NCBI GenBank assembly: GCA_031254265.1
Contig: JAIRUV010000071.1
Location: forward strand, 1-8,440
DNA from: Candidatus Methanoplasma sp.
GTDB taxonomy: Archaea; Thermoplasmatota; Thermoplasmata; Methanomassiliicoccales; Methanomethylophilaceae
Reading direction: 5' to 3'
Length of the DNA stretch: 8,440 bases
Below the pieces are notes generated by a model. That model had not been told where the DNA came from. It ran no database searches and worked only from the letters and a program-made list of their open reading frames with translations. Of this stretch, positions 1 through 6,259 are shown in pieces. A program made the translations under genes and the position numbers. Position 1 is the first letter of the stretch. Each line of letters begins with the position of its first letter.

Positions 1-269
1 CGGTCGACGAGCACCGCCGCCGTCTTCCCGAACCTGACCTCGAACCTTCCCCCGCCCGGAAAGATGACATCGGCGCCGGAGATCCTGTTCAGGATGTCCG
101 GAGATACCTCCAGCATATCGATGACATCCATTGTCAGAAGACCTGCACAATGCGCCGGGACACCTGACACTGGGTGTTCCTCTATCACAACGACATCGTG
201 GTCCTTCGCCAAAAGGCCGGCGGCGACCGTCCCTGCGGGGCCTCCCCCCACTATCGCCGCATCGTGCAT
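1..269 (-). CDS. Geranylgeranyl reductase family FAD-dependent oxidoreductase, N-terminal part (cut by left edge)
   Basis: This is the first 89 codons of a gene that continues beyond the left edge. The product begins with a Rossmann FAD-binding motif (AAIVGGGPAGTVAAGLLA, residues about 4-21). A second beta strand ending in an acidic residue (VVVIEEHP, about 27-34) follows, and then a PAHCAGLLT segment (about 39-47). The GGGPAG motif plus the E-E-H-P and C-A-G-L elements is the usual opening of archaeal geranylgeranyl reductase (GGR/FixC-like) flavoproteins, which saturate the isoprenoid chains of archaeal lipids. The start is ATG at 269. It is constrained because an in-frame TGA, the stop of the transaldolase, lies at 281-279. 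No strong ribosome binding site is visible in the 9-base gap, so translation probably follows that of the upstream gene. The substrate cannot be assigned from this fragment, and other members of the same flavoprotein family are possible. Confidence 0.75.
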   Translation of the reverse strand, partial: MHDAAIVGGGPAGTVAAGLLAKDHDVVVIEEHPVSGVPAHCAGLLTMDVIDMLEVSPDILNRISGADVIFPGGGRFEVRFGKTAAVLVD

Positions 270-278
270 ATCGCCACA

Positions 279-923
279 TCATTTCTTGGACTTCTCGTAG
301 TCCTTTATGAAGTTCTGTATGCCCTCGTCGGTCTTGGGATGCGATACCATCTGCTGCAGTATGTTGTACGGTATCGTTGCGATGTCGCATCCGGCCGCTG
401 CAGCTTCCAGGACATGTATGGGGTTCCTTATGCTTGCCGCTATCACTTCCGTCTCGAACCCGTAGTTGAAGAATACTCCCACTATCTGGTTCAGAACTTC
501 CGTCCCATACATACCTATGTCGTCAAGGCGTCCGACGAACGGGGACACGTACCTCGCTCCGGCCTTTGCGGCGAGCAGCGCCTGCTGCGCCGAGAATATG
601 AGGGTCATGTTGACATCTATGCCTTCCTCGGACAGTACTTTTGTCGCTTTCAGGGAGTCTATGCACATGGGGAGCTTGACATTGATATTGGGATGGATGG
701 AAGATAACTCGCGGCCCTCTCTGATCATGCCTTCCGCATCCAGTGACATAGCCTCCGCCGATATGGGAACATCCACGATCTTGGCTATCTCTTTGACCCT
801 TGTGGGGGTGTCCGTGTTCTCCTTCGCTATAAGACTGGGGTTCGTGGTCACCCCGTCCAGGATCCCCCAGCTGTTTATCTCTCTTATCATGTCAAGGTTT
901 GCCGTGTCAATGAATATCTTCAT
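279..923 (-). CDS. tal: Transaldolase, small (TalC/FSA-like) family
   Basis: A 214-residue TIM-barrel enzyme of the short transaldolase / fructose-6-phosphate aldolase family, full length for the family. It would move a dihydroxyacetone unit between sugar phosphates in the non-oxidative pentose phosphate pathway through a Schiff base. Visible marks are FIDTANL at the N terminus, GVTTNPSL (24-31), the Schiff-base lysine K83 in NVKLPM, NMTLIFS (105-111) and [11 protein letters not shown] (125-135). Glu57 (in SAEAMS) and Phe129 (in SPFVG) match the residues of true transaldolases. The aldolase FsaA has Gln and Tyr at these places, so transaldolase activity is favoured. The ATG overlaps the tktC stop as ATGA, and a GGAG ribosome binding site at 935-932 lies 8 bases upstream. 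It ends in TGA. Neighbouring transketolase genes support the role. Confidence 0.93.
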   Translation of the reverse strand: MKIFIDTANLDMIREINSWGILDGVTTNPSLIAKENTDTPTRVKEIAKIVDVPISAEAMSLDAEGMIREGRELSSIHPNINVKLPMCIDSLKATKVLSEEGIDVNMTLIFSAQQALLAAKAGARYVSPFVGRLDDIGMYGTEVLNQIVGVFFNYGFETEVIAASIRNPIHVLEAAAAGCDIATIPYNILQQMVSHPKTDEGIQNFIKDYEKSKK

Positions 924-1867
924 TCTCTCAACTCCATCTTTCTTTCCAGGGACCTCTTCACCGCCTCTGCGATGTCGCCGGGAGTAAGCCCGTACTTCTC
1001 GAAAAGCTGGGACGGAGTTCCTGATTCCCCGAAAGTGTCCATGGTGCCTATCATCTCAAGTGGCAGCGGCATCTCCCTTGCCAGGAATTCCGCCACCGCC
1101 GCTCCCAGACCGCCGATTATACTGTGTTCTTCTGCAGTGACCGAACATCCCGTCTTACGCAGGGACGCTCTCAGGGTGGCCTTGTCCAGAGGCTTTATTG
1201 TGGACATGTTTATCACTTCAGCGTCGATCCCTTCTTCCGCCAGGTGATCGGCCGCTTCCATGCAGAATGCCACCATCTGTCCGGTCCCCACAAGCGTAAC
1301 GTCGCTCCCCTCCCTCAGGACGGATGCCTTGCCTACTGTGAATGGAGCATCCTCTTCCGTTATCGGAGGGAACTCCGCCCGCCCCAGCCTCATGTATACC
1401 GGGCCTTCGAGTTCCGCTATCGCCATCGTCGCAGCGTATGCTTCGTACGCATCCGCCGGAGATATCACTGTCATGTTCGGAAGCGCCCTCATCAGTGCCA
1501 TATCCTCAAGCGCCTGATGGGATGCGCCGTCCTCGCCCACGCTTATCCCGCAGTGGGTCGCCACTATCTTCACATTGAGCTTGGGGTAAGCCACGGCCAG
1601 CCTTATCTGTTCCCAGCATCTCCCTGTAGCAAAGACCGCGAAGGTGGATGCGAACACCGTTTTCCCGGAGGCCGCCAGACCGGATGCGATGCCGATCATG
1701 TTCTGCTCCGCTACCCCGACCTCTATGAACCTTCCCGGCGCCGCTTTCTTGAATTCTGATGTCTTTGTTGAATCTGCCAGGTCGGCATCGATCACGACTA
1801 TGTCCGGATCCTTTTCAGCAAGTTCTGCGAGAGCCCTTCCGTAGTAGTTCCTTTGAGCGAGTTTCAT
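920..1867 (-). CDS. tktC: Transketolase, C-terminal subunit
   Basis: A 315-residue protein that matches the pyrimidine-binding and C-terminal domains of transketolase, supplied as a separate polypeptide as in many archaea. It carries the catalytic Glu54 in GVAEQNM, which contacts the thiamine diphosphate aminopyrimidine. The aromatic cluster F73/F76/F79 (in [13 protein letters not shown]) lies beside the cofactor, and [12 protein letters not shown] (111-122) is the conserved substrate-side loop with His117. The third domain, about 185-310, contains the VGTGQM turn and [11 protein letters not shown] (245-255), typical of the family. With the N-terminal subunit it should move two-carbon ketol units between xylulose-5-phosphate and aldose phosphates. 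The start ATG at 1867 overlaps the tktN stop by four bases (ATGA). A GGGGTG ribosome binding site at 1879-1874 lies 6 bases upstream, inside tktN. The coupling suits equal output of two subunits of one enzyme. Confidence 0.95.
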   Translation of the reverse strand: MKLAQRNYYGRALAELAEKDPDIVVIDADLADSTKTSEFKKAAPGRFIEVGVAEQNMIGIASGLAASGKTVFASTFAVFATGRCWEQIRLAVAYPKLNVKIVATHCGISVGEDGASHQALEDMALMRALPNMTVISPADAYEAYAATMAIAELEGPVYMRLGRAEFPPITEEDAPFTVGKASVLREGSDVTLVGTGQMVAFCMEAADHLAEEGIDAEVINMSTIKPLDKATLRASLRKTGCSVTAEEHSIIGGLGAAVAEFLAREMPLPLEMIGTMDTFGESGTPSQLFEKYGLTPGDIAEAVKRSLERKMELRE

Positions 1868-2688
1868 TTGTTACACCCCAGCTCTCTCAATGCCTCGCCC
1901 CTCTCATTTGCGTTGCATGCTTTTCCGTGGAAACCACAGTTGTTCTCCATGAATGATACACCTTTCCCTTTCACGGTGTTCATTATTATGACCGTGGGGT
2001 TCGTTTCCGACTCCTTTGCCTTTGCTAAGGCCTCCACGATCTGGATCATGCTGTGCCCGTCGATTATCATCACGTTCCACCCGAATGCTTTCCATTTGTC
2101 CGGGAGTGGTTCGAGGGACATGGCCGATTCCGTGTTGCCTGTTATCTGCAGCCTGTTGCGGTCCACTATTGCTATGAGGTTATTGAGACGGTAGTGACGG
2201 GCGAACATCGCCGCTTCCCAGTTCTGCCCGCTCTGCAGCTCCCCGTCCCCGAGCAGACAATATATCCTGTGGCCTTTGCCATCCAGTTTCCCTGCCAGAG
2301 CAATGCCGCATGCCATGCTCAGCCCCTGACCGAGAGAGCCTGTGGACATCTCCACTCCTGGCACCTTCCCTCTTACAGGGTGCCCCTGCAGGCCGGACCC
2401 CATCTTTCTCAGATTCAGAAGTTCCTCTTTGGGGAAATAACCGGATTCGGCAAGTGCGGCATACAGGATGGGGGCGGCGTGTCCTTTCGAAAGGACGAAC
2501 CTGTCTCTGTCCTCCCAGTGTGGGTCGGTGGGGTCGTGGTTCATAGCCCTGAAATAAAGCGCTGCCATCATATCTGCAGATGAAAGAGAGCCTCCCGGGT
2601 GTCCCGACCCCGCCTCGGAGGTGGCCTCTATTACATCCTGCCTAAGAATGTTGGCCTTCCTTTCCAGCTCCCCTATTGTGAGTTCCAT
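1864..2688 (-). CDS. tktN: Transketolase, N-terminal (thiamine diphosphate-binding) subunit
   Basis: A 274-residue thiamine diphosphate-binding half of transketolase. In order it shows SGHPGGSLS with His30, SKGHAAP with His70, GHP at His103, and MSTGSLGQGLS, the usual loop before the cofactor site. The thiamine diphosphate/metal motif begins GDGELQSGQNWE at about 147 and ends at Asn178. A late KGKG then FMENN...FHGKA segment carries His254. All expected landmarks are present, so with tktC this should make an active enzyme. The chosen start is ATG at 2688, which gives the usual short N terminus before the first helix and has GTGG a few bases upstream. A GTG at 2697 would add three residues (MVT) and cannot be excluded. 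The gene sits 19 bases after the PCNA stop and ends in TGA within the tktC start. Confidence 0.94.
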   Translation of the reverse strand: MELTIGELERKANILRQDVIEATSEAGSGHPGGSLSSADMMAALYFRAMNHDPTDPHWEDRDRFVLSKGHAAPILYAALAESGYFPKEELLNLRKMGSGLQGHPVRGKVPGVEMSTGSLGQGLSMACGIALAGKLDGKGHRIYCLLGDGELQSGQNWEAAMFARHYRLNNLIAIVDRNRLQITGNTESAMSLEPLPDKWKAFGWNVMIIDGHSMIQIVEALAKAKESETNPTVIIMNTVKGKGVSFMENNCGFHGKACNANERGEALRELGCNK

Positions 2689-2707
2689 TGTTACCACTGG
2701 ATTCTCG

Positions 2708-3445
2708 TCAATCGCTCTCTATCCTCGGCGCCAGGAAATAGATAACCTTGGCCTCGCCGCCAGCCAGCCCGAACACCAGCTTCACTGGATAATCACTGTC
2801 CAGCTCCACTCTCACTTTTGTTCCGGCGGGTATCGCTTTCACAATGTTGGAGAAATAATCGAGGGGGAACAGACTGTGCACTGTGGAGGGTACTTCCAGA
2901 CTCTCTACATCGGGGCCGGACAGCACCAGGCTGGCATCGTCCGTATCGCCCCGGCAGGACAGTTCGAAGAACTCCGTATCCGCCCTCAGGGATATGTGGT
3001 CTGATATGGACTCCGCCGCTTTTATGCCCTTCTGGAGCTGATCCACCATCATGACCGCGCTGGCCGAGAGCGTCAGCTGCGGGACCTTCGGATCGCTCAT
3101 GCTCGACGTCTCCACCAGGTTCATCGACCTTGTTATGTTCCCTATCTTGAAGATGAATCTCCCTTTGCTCTCGTCCTGTTCCATAGCGATTATGTCGCCC
3201 GGACCCGCCAGCTTAAGGACCATTTTGACCTTGTCCAGGTCGAGGCCTATCTCCATGTTGCTTGCGGCATATGATTCGAAAGCCTTTGCCCCCACATTGA
3301 GTTCGATCATGGCGACATGTGCCGGATCCACCGCTTTCAATGTCATTCCCTCAGGGGTGATCGCGAACTTTACCTCGTCAATGAGTGTCGAGATGATGTT
3401 GACCAGTCCTTTGAGGGTTTCCGATTTTATCTCTGCTTTGAACAT
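2708..3445 (-). CDS. pcn: DNA polymerase sliding clamp (PCNA)
   Basis: A 245-residue protein of normal archaeal PCNA length. It should form a trimeric ring around DNA that tethers replicative polymerase, FEN1, ligase and other PIP-box partners. The clearest marks are the family block AVDPAHVAMIEL (38-49) and the acidic LDLDKVKMVLK segment (68-78). The interdomain connector lies around 112-127, and the second domain carries SLFPLDYFSN (191-200). DSDYPVKLVF (217-226) and the C-terminal FLAPRIESD complete the pattern; AP near the end forms part of the PIP-box binding surface. The start ATG at 3445 has an excellent GGTGAT ribosome binding site at 3454-3449. The gene lies 25 bases after the TFS stop and 19 bases before tktN, so all three are probably on one transcript. 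Confidence 0.97.
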   Translation of the reverse strand: MFKAEIKSETLKGLVNIISTLIDEVKFAITPEGMTLKAVDPAHVAMIELNVGAKAFESYAASNMEIGLDLDKVKMVLKLAGPGDIIAMEQDESKGRFIFKIGNITRSMNLVETSSMSDPKVPQLTLSASAVMMVDQLQKGIKAAESISDHISLRADTEFFELSCRGDTDDASLVLSGPDVESLEVPSTVHSLFPLDYFSNIVKAIPAGTKVRVELDSDYPVKLVFGLAGGEAKVIYFLAPRIESD

Positions 3446-3448
3446 TCA

Positions 3449-3454
3449 ATCACC
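3449..3454 (-). promoter_or_regulatory. Ribosome binding site of the PCNA gene
   Basis: On the minus strand this reads GGTGAT and is followed by TGA and the ATG at 3445. It is a close complement of the archaeal 16S rRNA 3' end and fixes the PCNA start. It shows that genes in this block use GGTGA-type sites. Confidence 0.75.
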
Positions 3455-3470
3455 AACATCCATCCTGCGG

Positions 3471-3770
3471 TCAATACTCTCTCCACGAGTAGTTGCATCT
3501 GCAGCAACGGTATATCCTGGTCTCAGGCTCATCGGCTGAACGCGTCTGTCTTATCACGAAGTACGCCTCAGAGTTGCTGCACTCCGGGCAGGTTACGCGT
3601 GTCTTGGGCAGAGTGGCGATGTTTTCAGTAATGACCATTGTTTCCCTGTTCTCTGAGTCGGTGACAAAGACCTGTGCTTTGTCCCCTTTTTCTTTGACAT
3701 TGCCACAGGACTTACAGACATATACCCCTTCCTTTGGGAACATCATTGAGCCGCATGCGGAACAGAACAA
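3471..3770 (-). CDS. tfs: Transcript cleavage factor TFS (TFIIS-like), TTG start
   Basis: With the start chosen here the product has 99 residues, a normal size for archaeal TFS. It helps stalled RNA polymerase to cleave the 3' end of its transcript and resume. The N-terminal zinc ribbon uses C3, C6, C19 and C22 (MFCSACGSMMF, CKSCG). The C-terminal ribbon uses C61, C64, C89 and C92. The QTRSADEPET loop (75-84) holds the Asp-Glu pair that enters the polymerase active site, so it should be cleavage-competent. The start is TTG at 3770: it gives the usual MFC opening and has GAGGT at 3782-3778, 7 bases upstream. An upstream TTG at 3806 would add 12 unlike residues and lies against the TATA-like element, so it is unlikely. 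An extra cysteine, C90, sits next to the last zinc pair. PCNA follows after 25 bases. Confidence 0.95.
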   Translation of the reverse strand: MFCSACGSMMFPKEGVYVCKSCGNVKEKGDKAQVFVTDSENRETMVITENIATLPKTRVTCPECSNSEAYFVIRQTRSADEPETRIYRCCRCNYSWREY

Positions 3771-3777
3771 ACCTTCA

Positions 3778-3782
3778 ACCTC
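3778..3782 (-). promoter_or_regulatory. Ribosome binding site that decides the TTG start of tfs
   Basis: The minus strand reads GAGGT, then a 7-base spacer, then TTG at 3770. The good match and spacing support a TTG start for tfs over the longer reading from 3806. Confidence 0.65.
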
Positions 3783-3804
3783 TACACCTAGGACAACAGG
3801 TGAC

Positions 3805-3822
3805 AATATTAAAATATTTTTA
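3805..3822 (-). promoter_or_regulatory. TATA-like promoter element for the tfs-pcn-tkt-tal block
   Basis: The minus strand reads TAAAAATATTTTAATATT, an A/T-only stretch that stands out from GC-rich surroundings and is preceded by GCGCGC. If its centre is the TATA box, transcription would start about 25 bases on, near 3790. That leaves a leader of roughly 20 bases before the tfs TTG start. No other strong TATA-like element is seen between here and the left edge, so this may drive the whole block. The TATA spacing is inferred from the general archaeal pattern. Confidence 0.6.
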
Positions 3823-3846
3823 GCGCGCGAAGGGGTTTATTTTGAC

Positions 3847-4623
3847 TTATCTGCGGTCGGGTCTGTCCAGAATATCAGAGAACGGGCTCTCTGTCTCTCT
3901 GTTCCGCGGGGAGGCATCGCTCCCGGATACCGTGGTGGTGACCGTCTGTACCGTCGTTACCGCGGGTTTCCTCTCCGGGACCTTTGTTATTTTCTCTTTT
4001 CCTTCGCTCCGTTCTGCCCCTGTCTCCCTGTTCACGTTGGTCATCATCCTCTGGGATGCCGTGCAGTCATCGAATGACTCGAACCCCAGTTCCTTATTCC
4101 TGCCGTACATCTGCATCGATCTGGAGGTCGGCCTGGCAGAGCCTTCCGTCGCGCCCAATGATATCAGGTATGCTGTCTCTTTGCGTACCTGTCTCGACAA
4201 TATGCCTCCCACCGCACCGAACGCCGTGACGACGCCCAGATTCAAAATGTTCAGGCTTGATGTCCCTTCTGTGAAGAACGTCTGCAGGTAGGCAGCGGTA
4301 GCGCCGACTATCCCTGTCAAGGAAGATGCCGCTTCGTCCGCCGGAATATCGGGATACCCTCCGTGCCCGAGCACGATGACCGACAGCCCCCATATCACCA
4401 GAAGTAAGACCGCTCCGGAGACCAGCGAGCATACCATTCCTTTGACCATGGACCCTGTCTTCCTTCCGCATGCATAACCGGCCACAGCCGGGCCCAGCAC
4501 CGGTATCCACCAGAGGACAGCCGAGAGCACCAGACAGAACACTGCCGCCATTCTCGTGCTGTATACCTCGTTGTCCACATCGAGGATCCTGCCGAAAGAA
4601 CTCTTGAGAGTGCTGTTATCCAT
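3847..4623 (-). CDS. Unrecognised small membrane protein with a disordered C-terminal tail
   Basis: A 258-residue protein that I do not recognise. The first half is hydrophobic. There is a long segment at about 25-52 containing WWIPVLGPAVAGYACGRKTGS, a helix at about 66-86 (SLVSGAVLLLVIWGLSVIVLG) and a third at about 126-144 (LNILNLGVVTAFGAVGGIL). Helix ends are followed by Arg/Lys clusters (GRKTGSMVKG; RQVRK). The second half, about 145-258, is polar, low in hydrophobic residues, rich in Thr/Ser/Arg/Glu and likely disordered. It includes a T/V-rich run (AVTTVQTVTTTVSGSD, 221-236) and ends in DRPDRR. The start ATG at 4623 is preferred over GTG at 4635 because the TATA-like element at 4655-4662 would place the transcript start near 4632. 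The gene ends in TAA and lies 76 bases upstream of tfs, which has its own promoter, so a functional link to tfs is not implied. Confidence 0.8.
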   Translation of the reverse strand: MDNSTLKSSFGRILDVDNEVYSTRMAAVFCLVLSAVLWWIPVLGPAVAGYACGRKTGSMVKGMVCSLVSGAVLLLVIWGLSVIVLGHGGYPDIPADEAASSLTGIVGATAAYLQTFFTEGTSSLNILNLGVVTAFGAVGGILSRQVRKETAYLISLGATEGSARPTSRSMQMYGRNKELGFESFDDCTASQRMMTNVNRETGAERSEGKEKITKVPERKPAVTTVQTVTTTVSGSDASPRNRETESPFSDILDRPDRR

Positions 4624-4654
4624 CCTGCATCCCACTATATCAACAATTTCGATG

Positions 4655-4662
4655 TTTAAAAA
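4655..4662 (-). promoter_or_regulatory. TATA-like element for the membrane protein gene at 3847-4623
   Basis: The minus strand reads TTTTTAAA. A start site about 25 bases downstream falls near 4632, giving a transcript with a leader of only about 9 bases before ATG 4623. The message would be nearly leaderless. Confidence 0.5.
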
Positions 4663-4675
4663 CTTGTGTGCAGAA

Positions 4676-4686
4676 ATGAAAAATCA
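4676..4686 (-). terminator. Possible oligo-T terminator after the gene at 4717-6036
   Basis: About 30 bases past the TGA of the upstream gene the minus strand carries five T in a row (4683-4679), then CATTTC. Archaeal termination often needs only a T run. No hairpin is seen before it. The call is weak. Confidence 0.3.
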
Positions 4687-4716
4687 TAATAGGTTTGGAA
4701 GATGTTTGAGAAACGC

Positions 4717-6036
4717 TCATTTTTTGCTCTTCTTTTTCTTTGCGGCACGCTCTGCCCTGAGGTTCTCCTTCACGACCTTGTTGATCTCCTCAGCCTGCTC
4801 CTTGCCGTCGGTGATGTCGCTTTCAAGGTAGCGCAGCACCTTCCATCCGGCAGCGATAAGCTTCTCGTCGGCGGATGTGTCCCCTGCCCCCGGCAGGACG
4901 TAGACGGCGACCTTGGCTTTGACGAACGCTATGGGGATCTTATCCTCCCCGTAGTCCCTTCTGCACCTGAGGCCTTTGTTCCATGTTGCCCTCCTCAGCA
5001 GTGCGTCGGGGGTGTCCTCCGCGATCTCGAAGTCATCGAAGTATTCTTCCTCGACCTCTTCGTCCGCTTCCGTCTCCGCTACAAATTCCGCTGCCGGCGG
5101 CTCCGGCTCCGGCACGGGTTCCTCTCTCTTAGGCTCCGGTTCCGGTTCGGCTACAAGCTCTTCTTTCATTCGGGCCTCTCTCGCCGCTGCCGCCTCCCTG
5201 GAGCTCATGACCTTGAGCTTTGGCGGTTCTTCCTTCGCCTTCGGTTCTGCCGCCGGTTCCTCTTTCTTGGGCTCCTCTTTCTTAGGCTTCTCGATTTTCT
5301 TATTGTTCTCAGTGTAAACAACTTTCTCTGTCGCCGCTTTCTTCGGTGCCCGTGCAGGCTCTTTGTTTGCCGGATACGGCCTTGGTGCCGGGGCGTTCTT
5401 CTTCGTCTCTTTCTTGTCCTTTGCCTTTGGGCCTTTCTTGGCCTTTTCTGGCTCGGTTCCCACTACAGGGGCGAACCTCATTACCGCCAGCAACAAGACC
5501 CATGCGGCCGCGAACAGAGCGAACGCGAAACCCATTATGTAATTGTCGCCTGTCTGGCTGAGTATACCTGTAACGGTGATGAACAGTGCCAGCATCAAGG
5601 AAATGACCATAAGCATCTTCTGTTCTGCAACCCAGTTATAGAAAATATCCGAGGCTGCTGACAATATGACCAGGGCGATGAACAGATAGACGGACCAGCT
5701 GGCCCCTTCTGTCAGCCCGATGAGCACGAGCGCGGCGCCCGAGAGGATTATCAGGAGGCCGCGGACCTTGCCGATGAACACTTTCGACTCCGCCTTCTTG
5801 TACGTGATCAGCAGACCGAACGCTGCTCCGAGTATGCCAGCTATCACGCATCCTACAACGTAGACCTGCTCAGATATCAGATCGTCTATTTTCCCATTCC
5901 CAAAGTCAAAATCACCTTTTGTTATGACCGCAGCTAGCATCGCCGCCACAAATACGATGACGGCAGCTATACCCACTGTGCCTGTGATCCTCTCATTTAC
6001 CGAAGCTGTTGCCATGTTAACATAACCAGCGTTCAT
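4717..6036 (-). CDS. Six-helix membrane protein with charged linker and a degenerate Vsr/DUF559-like C-terminal domain
   Basis: A 439-residue protein in three parts. Residues 20-187 hold six hydrophobic helices (about 20-39, 58-78, 90-107, 111-129, 139-160, 166-187). The loop KKAESK (80-85) is basic and the loop at 40-57 is acidic, which suggests both ends lie in the cytoplasm. Residues about 193-340 form a Lys/Pro/Glu linker, first basic (EKAKKGPKAKDKKETKK), then acidic with KEEP and PEPE repeats. Residues about 343-425 resemble the small Vsr/DUF559 endonuclease fold: LLRRATWNKGLRCRR, then IPIAFVKAKVAVYV, then LIAAGWKVLRYLESDI. The expected catalytic Asp of the PD-type strand appears as Ile369 (PI, not PD), and no EVDG-like or VDG..WH segment follows VAVYV, so nuclease activity is doubtful. 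The tail is KKKKSKK. The start may be ATG 6036 or ATG 6015 (432 residues); no clear ribosome binding site separates them. The domain match is from memory of family patterns. The gene ends in TGA. Confidence 0.8.
   Translation of the reverse strand: MNAGYVNMATASVNERITGTVGIAAVIVFVAAMLAAVITKGDFDFGNGKIDDLISEQVYVVGCVIAGILGAAFGLLITYKKAESKVFIGKVRGLLIILSGAALVLIGLTEGASWSVYLFIALVILSAASDIFYNWVAEQKMLMVISLMLALFITVTGILSQTGDNYIMGFAFALFAAAWVLLLAVMRFAPVVGTEPEKAKKGPKAKDKKETKKNAPAPRPYPANKEPARAPKKAATEKVVYTENNKKIEKPKKEEPKKEEPAAEPKAKEEPPKLKVMSSREAAAAREARMKEELVAEPEPEPKREEPVPEPEPPAAEFVAETEADEEVEEEYFDDFEIAEDTPDALLRRATWNKGLRCRRDYGEDKIPIAFVKAKVAVYVLPGAGDTSADEKLIAAGWKVLRYLESDITDGKEQAEEINKVVKENLRAERAAKKKKSKK
5258..5287. 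repeat. Two tandem 15-base repeats inside the linker coding region
   Basis: TCCTCTTTCTTGGGC at 5258-5272 is followed directly by TCCTCTTTCTTAGGC at 5273-5287, with one mismatch. Read on the minus strand they encode repeated KKEEP units of the linker. This is a simple coding repeat that could vary in copy number between strains. Confidence 0.7.
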
Positions 6037-6099
6037 ATTTTAGTAGTTTCGCATCGGAGAGGGCATAATTTTTCTCAATATACCCACATGTTCGACCTC

Positions 6100-6122
6100 T
6101 TAGGAAACTAAATATATCCTAA
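6100..6122. promoter_or_regulatory. Operator-like inverted repeat around a TATA-like core
   Basis: TTAGGA at 6100-6105 and TCCTAA at 6117-6122 form a perfect inverted repeat with 11 bases between the arms. The A/T-rich core CTAAATATAT at 6109-6117 lies between them and partly overlaps the right arm. On the plus strand this would be the TATA box of the beta-CASP ribonuclease gene, with a start near 6140. On the minus strand the same core could also serve the divergent gene. A protein bound here would block TBP access. Confidence 0.45.
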
Positions 6123-6178
6123 AATGCTACCTTAACATTGTTCAAAGCTATTAGAAATAGTACATCTGTCACAGTCAA

Positions 6179-6203
6179 AGAGAAGCCGCTGATGCGTTTC
6201 TCT
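6179..6203 (+). other. Hairpin in the leader of the ribonuclease gene
   Basis: AGAGAA (6179-6184) pairs with TTCTCT (6198-6203). An inner CGC (6187-6189) pairs with GCG (6194-6196) across a TGAT loop. A short T run follows. A competing pairing, CTTTT (6202-6206) with AAAAG (6210-6214), shares its last bases, so the two could be alternative folds. Confidence 0.35.
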
Positions 6204-6215
6204 TTTCACAAAAGT

Positions 6216-6230
6216 CCTTCAGAAAGAAGG
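6216..6230 (+). other. Short hairpin upstream of the ribosome binding site
   Basis: CCTTC (6216-6220) and GAAGG (6226-6230) form a perfect 5-base stem closed by AGAAA. It ends 14 bases before the AGGAG site. It is small, so its stability is modest. Confidence 0.35.
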
Positions 6231-6244
6231 CATTCGAAATAAAA

Positions 6245-6251
6245 AGGAGAT
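6245..6251 (+). promoter_or_regulatory. Ribosome binding site of the beta-CASP ribonuclease gene
   Basis: AGGAGAT precedes ATG 6260 by a spacer of about 8-10 bases. This favours 6260 over the second ATG at 6266 and implies a leadered transcript. Confidence 0.65.
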
Positions 6252-6259
6252 AAGCAATA

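Larger units (their letters stand above)
6037..6259. other. Divergent intergenic region with promoters and leader structures
   Basis: These 223 bases separate the minus-strand membrane gene from the plus-strand ribonuclease gene and are clearly richer in A/T than the genes. I see no protein-coding frame I would defend. The region contains a TATA-like element within an inverted repeat (6100-6122), hairpins at 6179-6203 and 6216-6230, and a ribosome binding site at 6245-6251. Other A/T-rich candidates for the minus gene lie near 6038-6046 and 6065-6075. With these its transcript would begin close to ATG 6015 or ATG 6036. Confidence 0.6.

Noticed and set aside
174..707. A 177-residue open frame on the plus strand
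   Set aside because: It is the antisense shadow of the transaldolase, which has clear family motifs on the other strand.
4702..5661. A 319-residue plus-strand frame rich in Arg, Leu and Phe
   Set aside because: It lies opposite the membrane/Vsr-like gene. Its odd composition is the reverse complement of the Lys/Glu/Pro linker.
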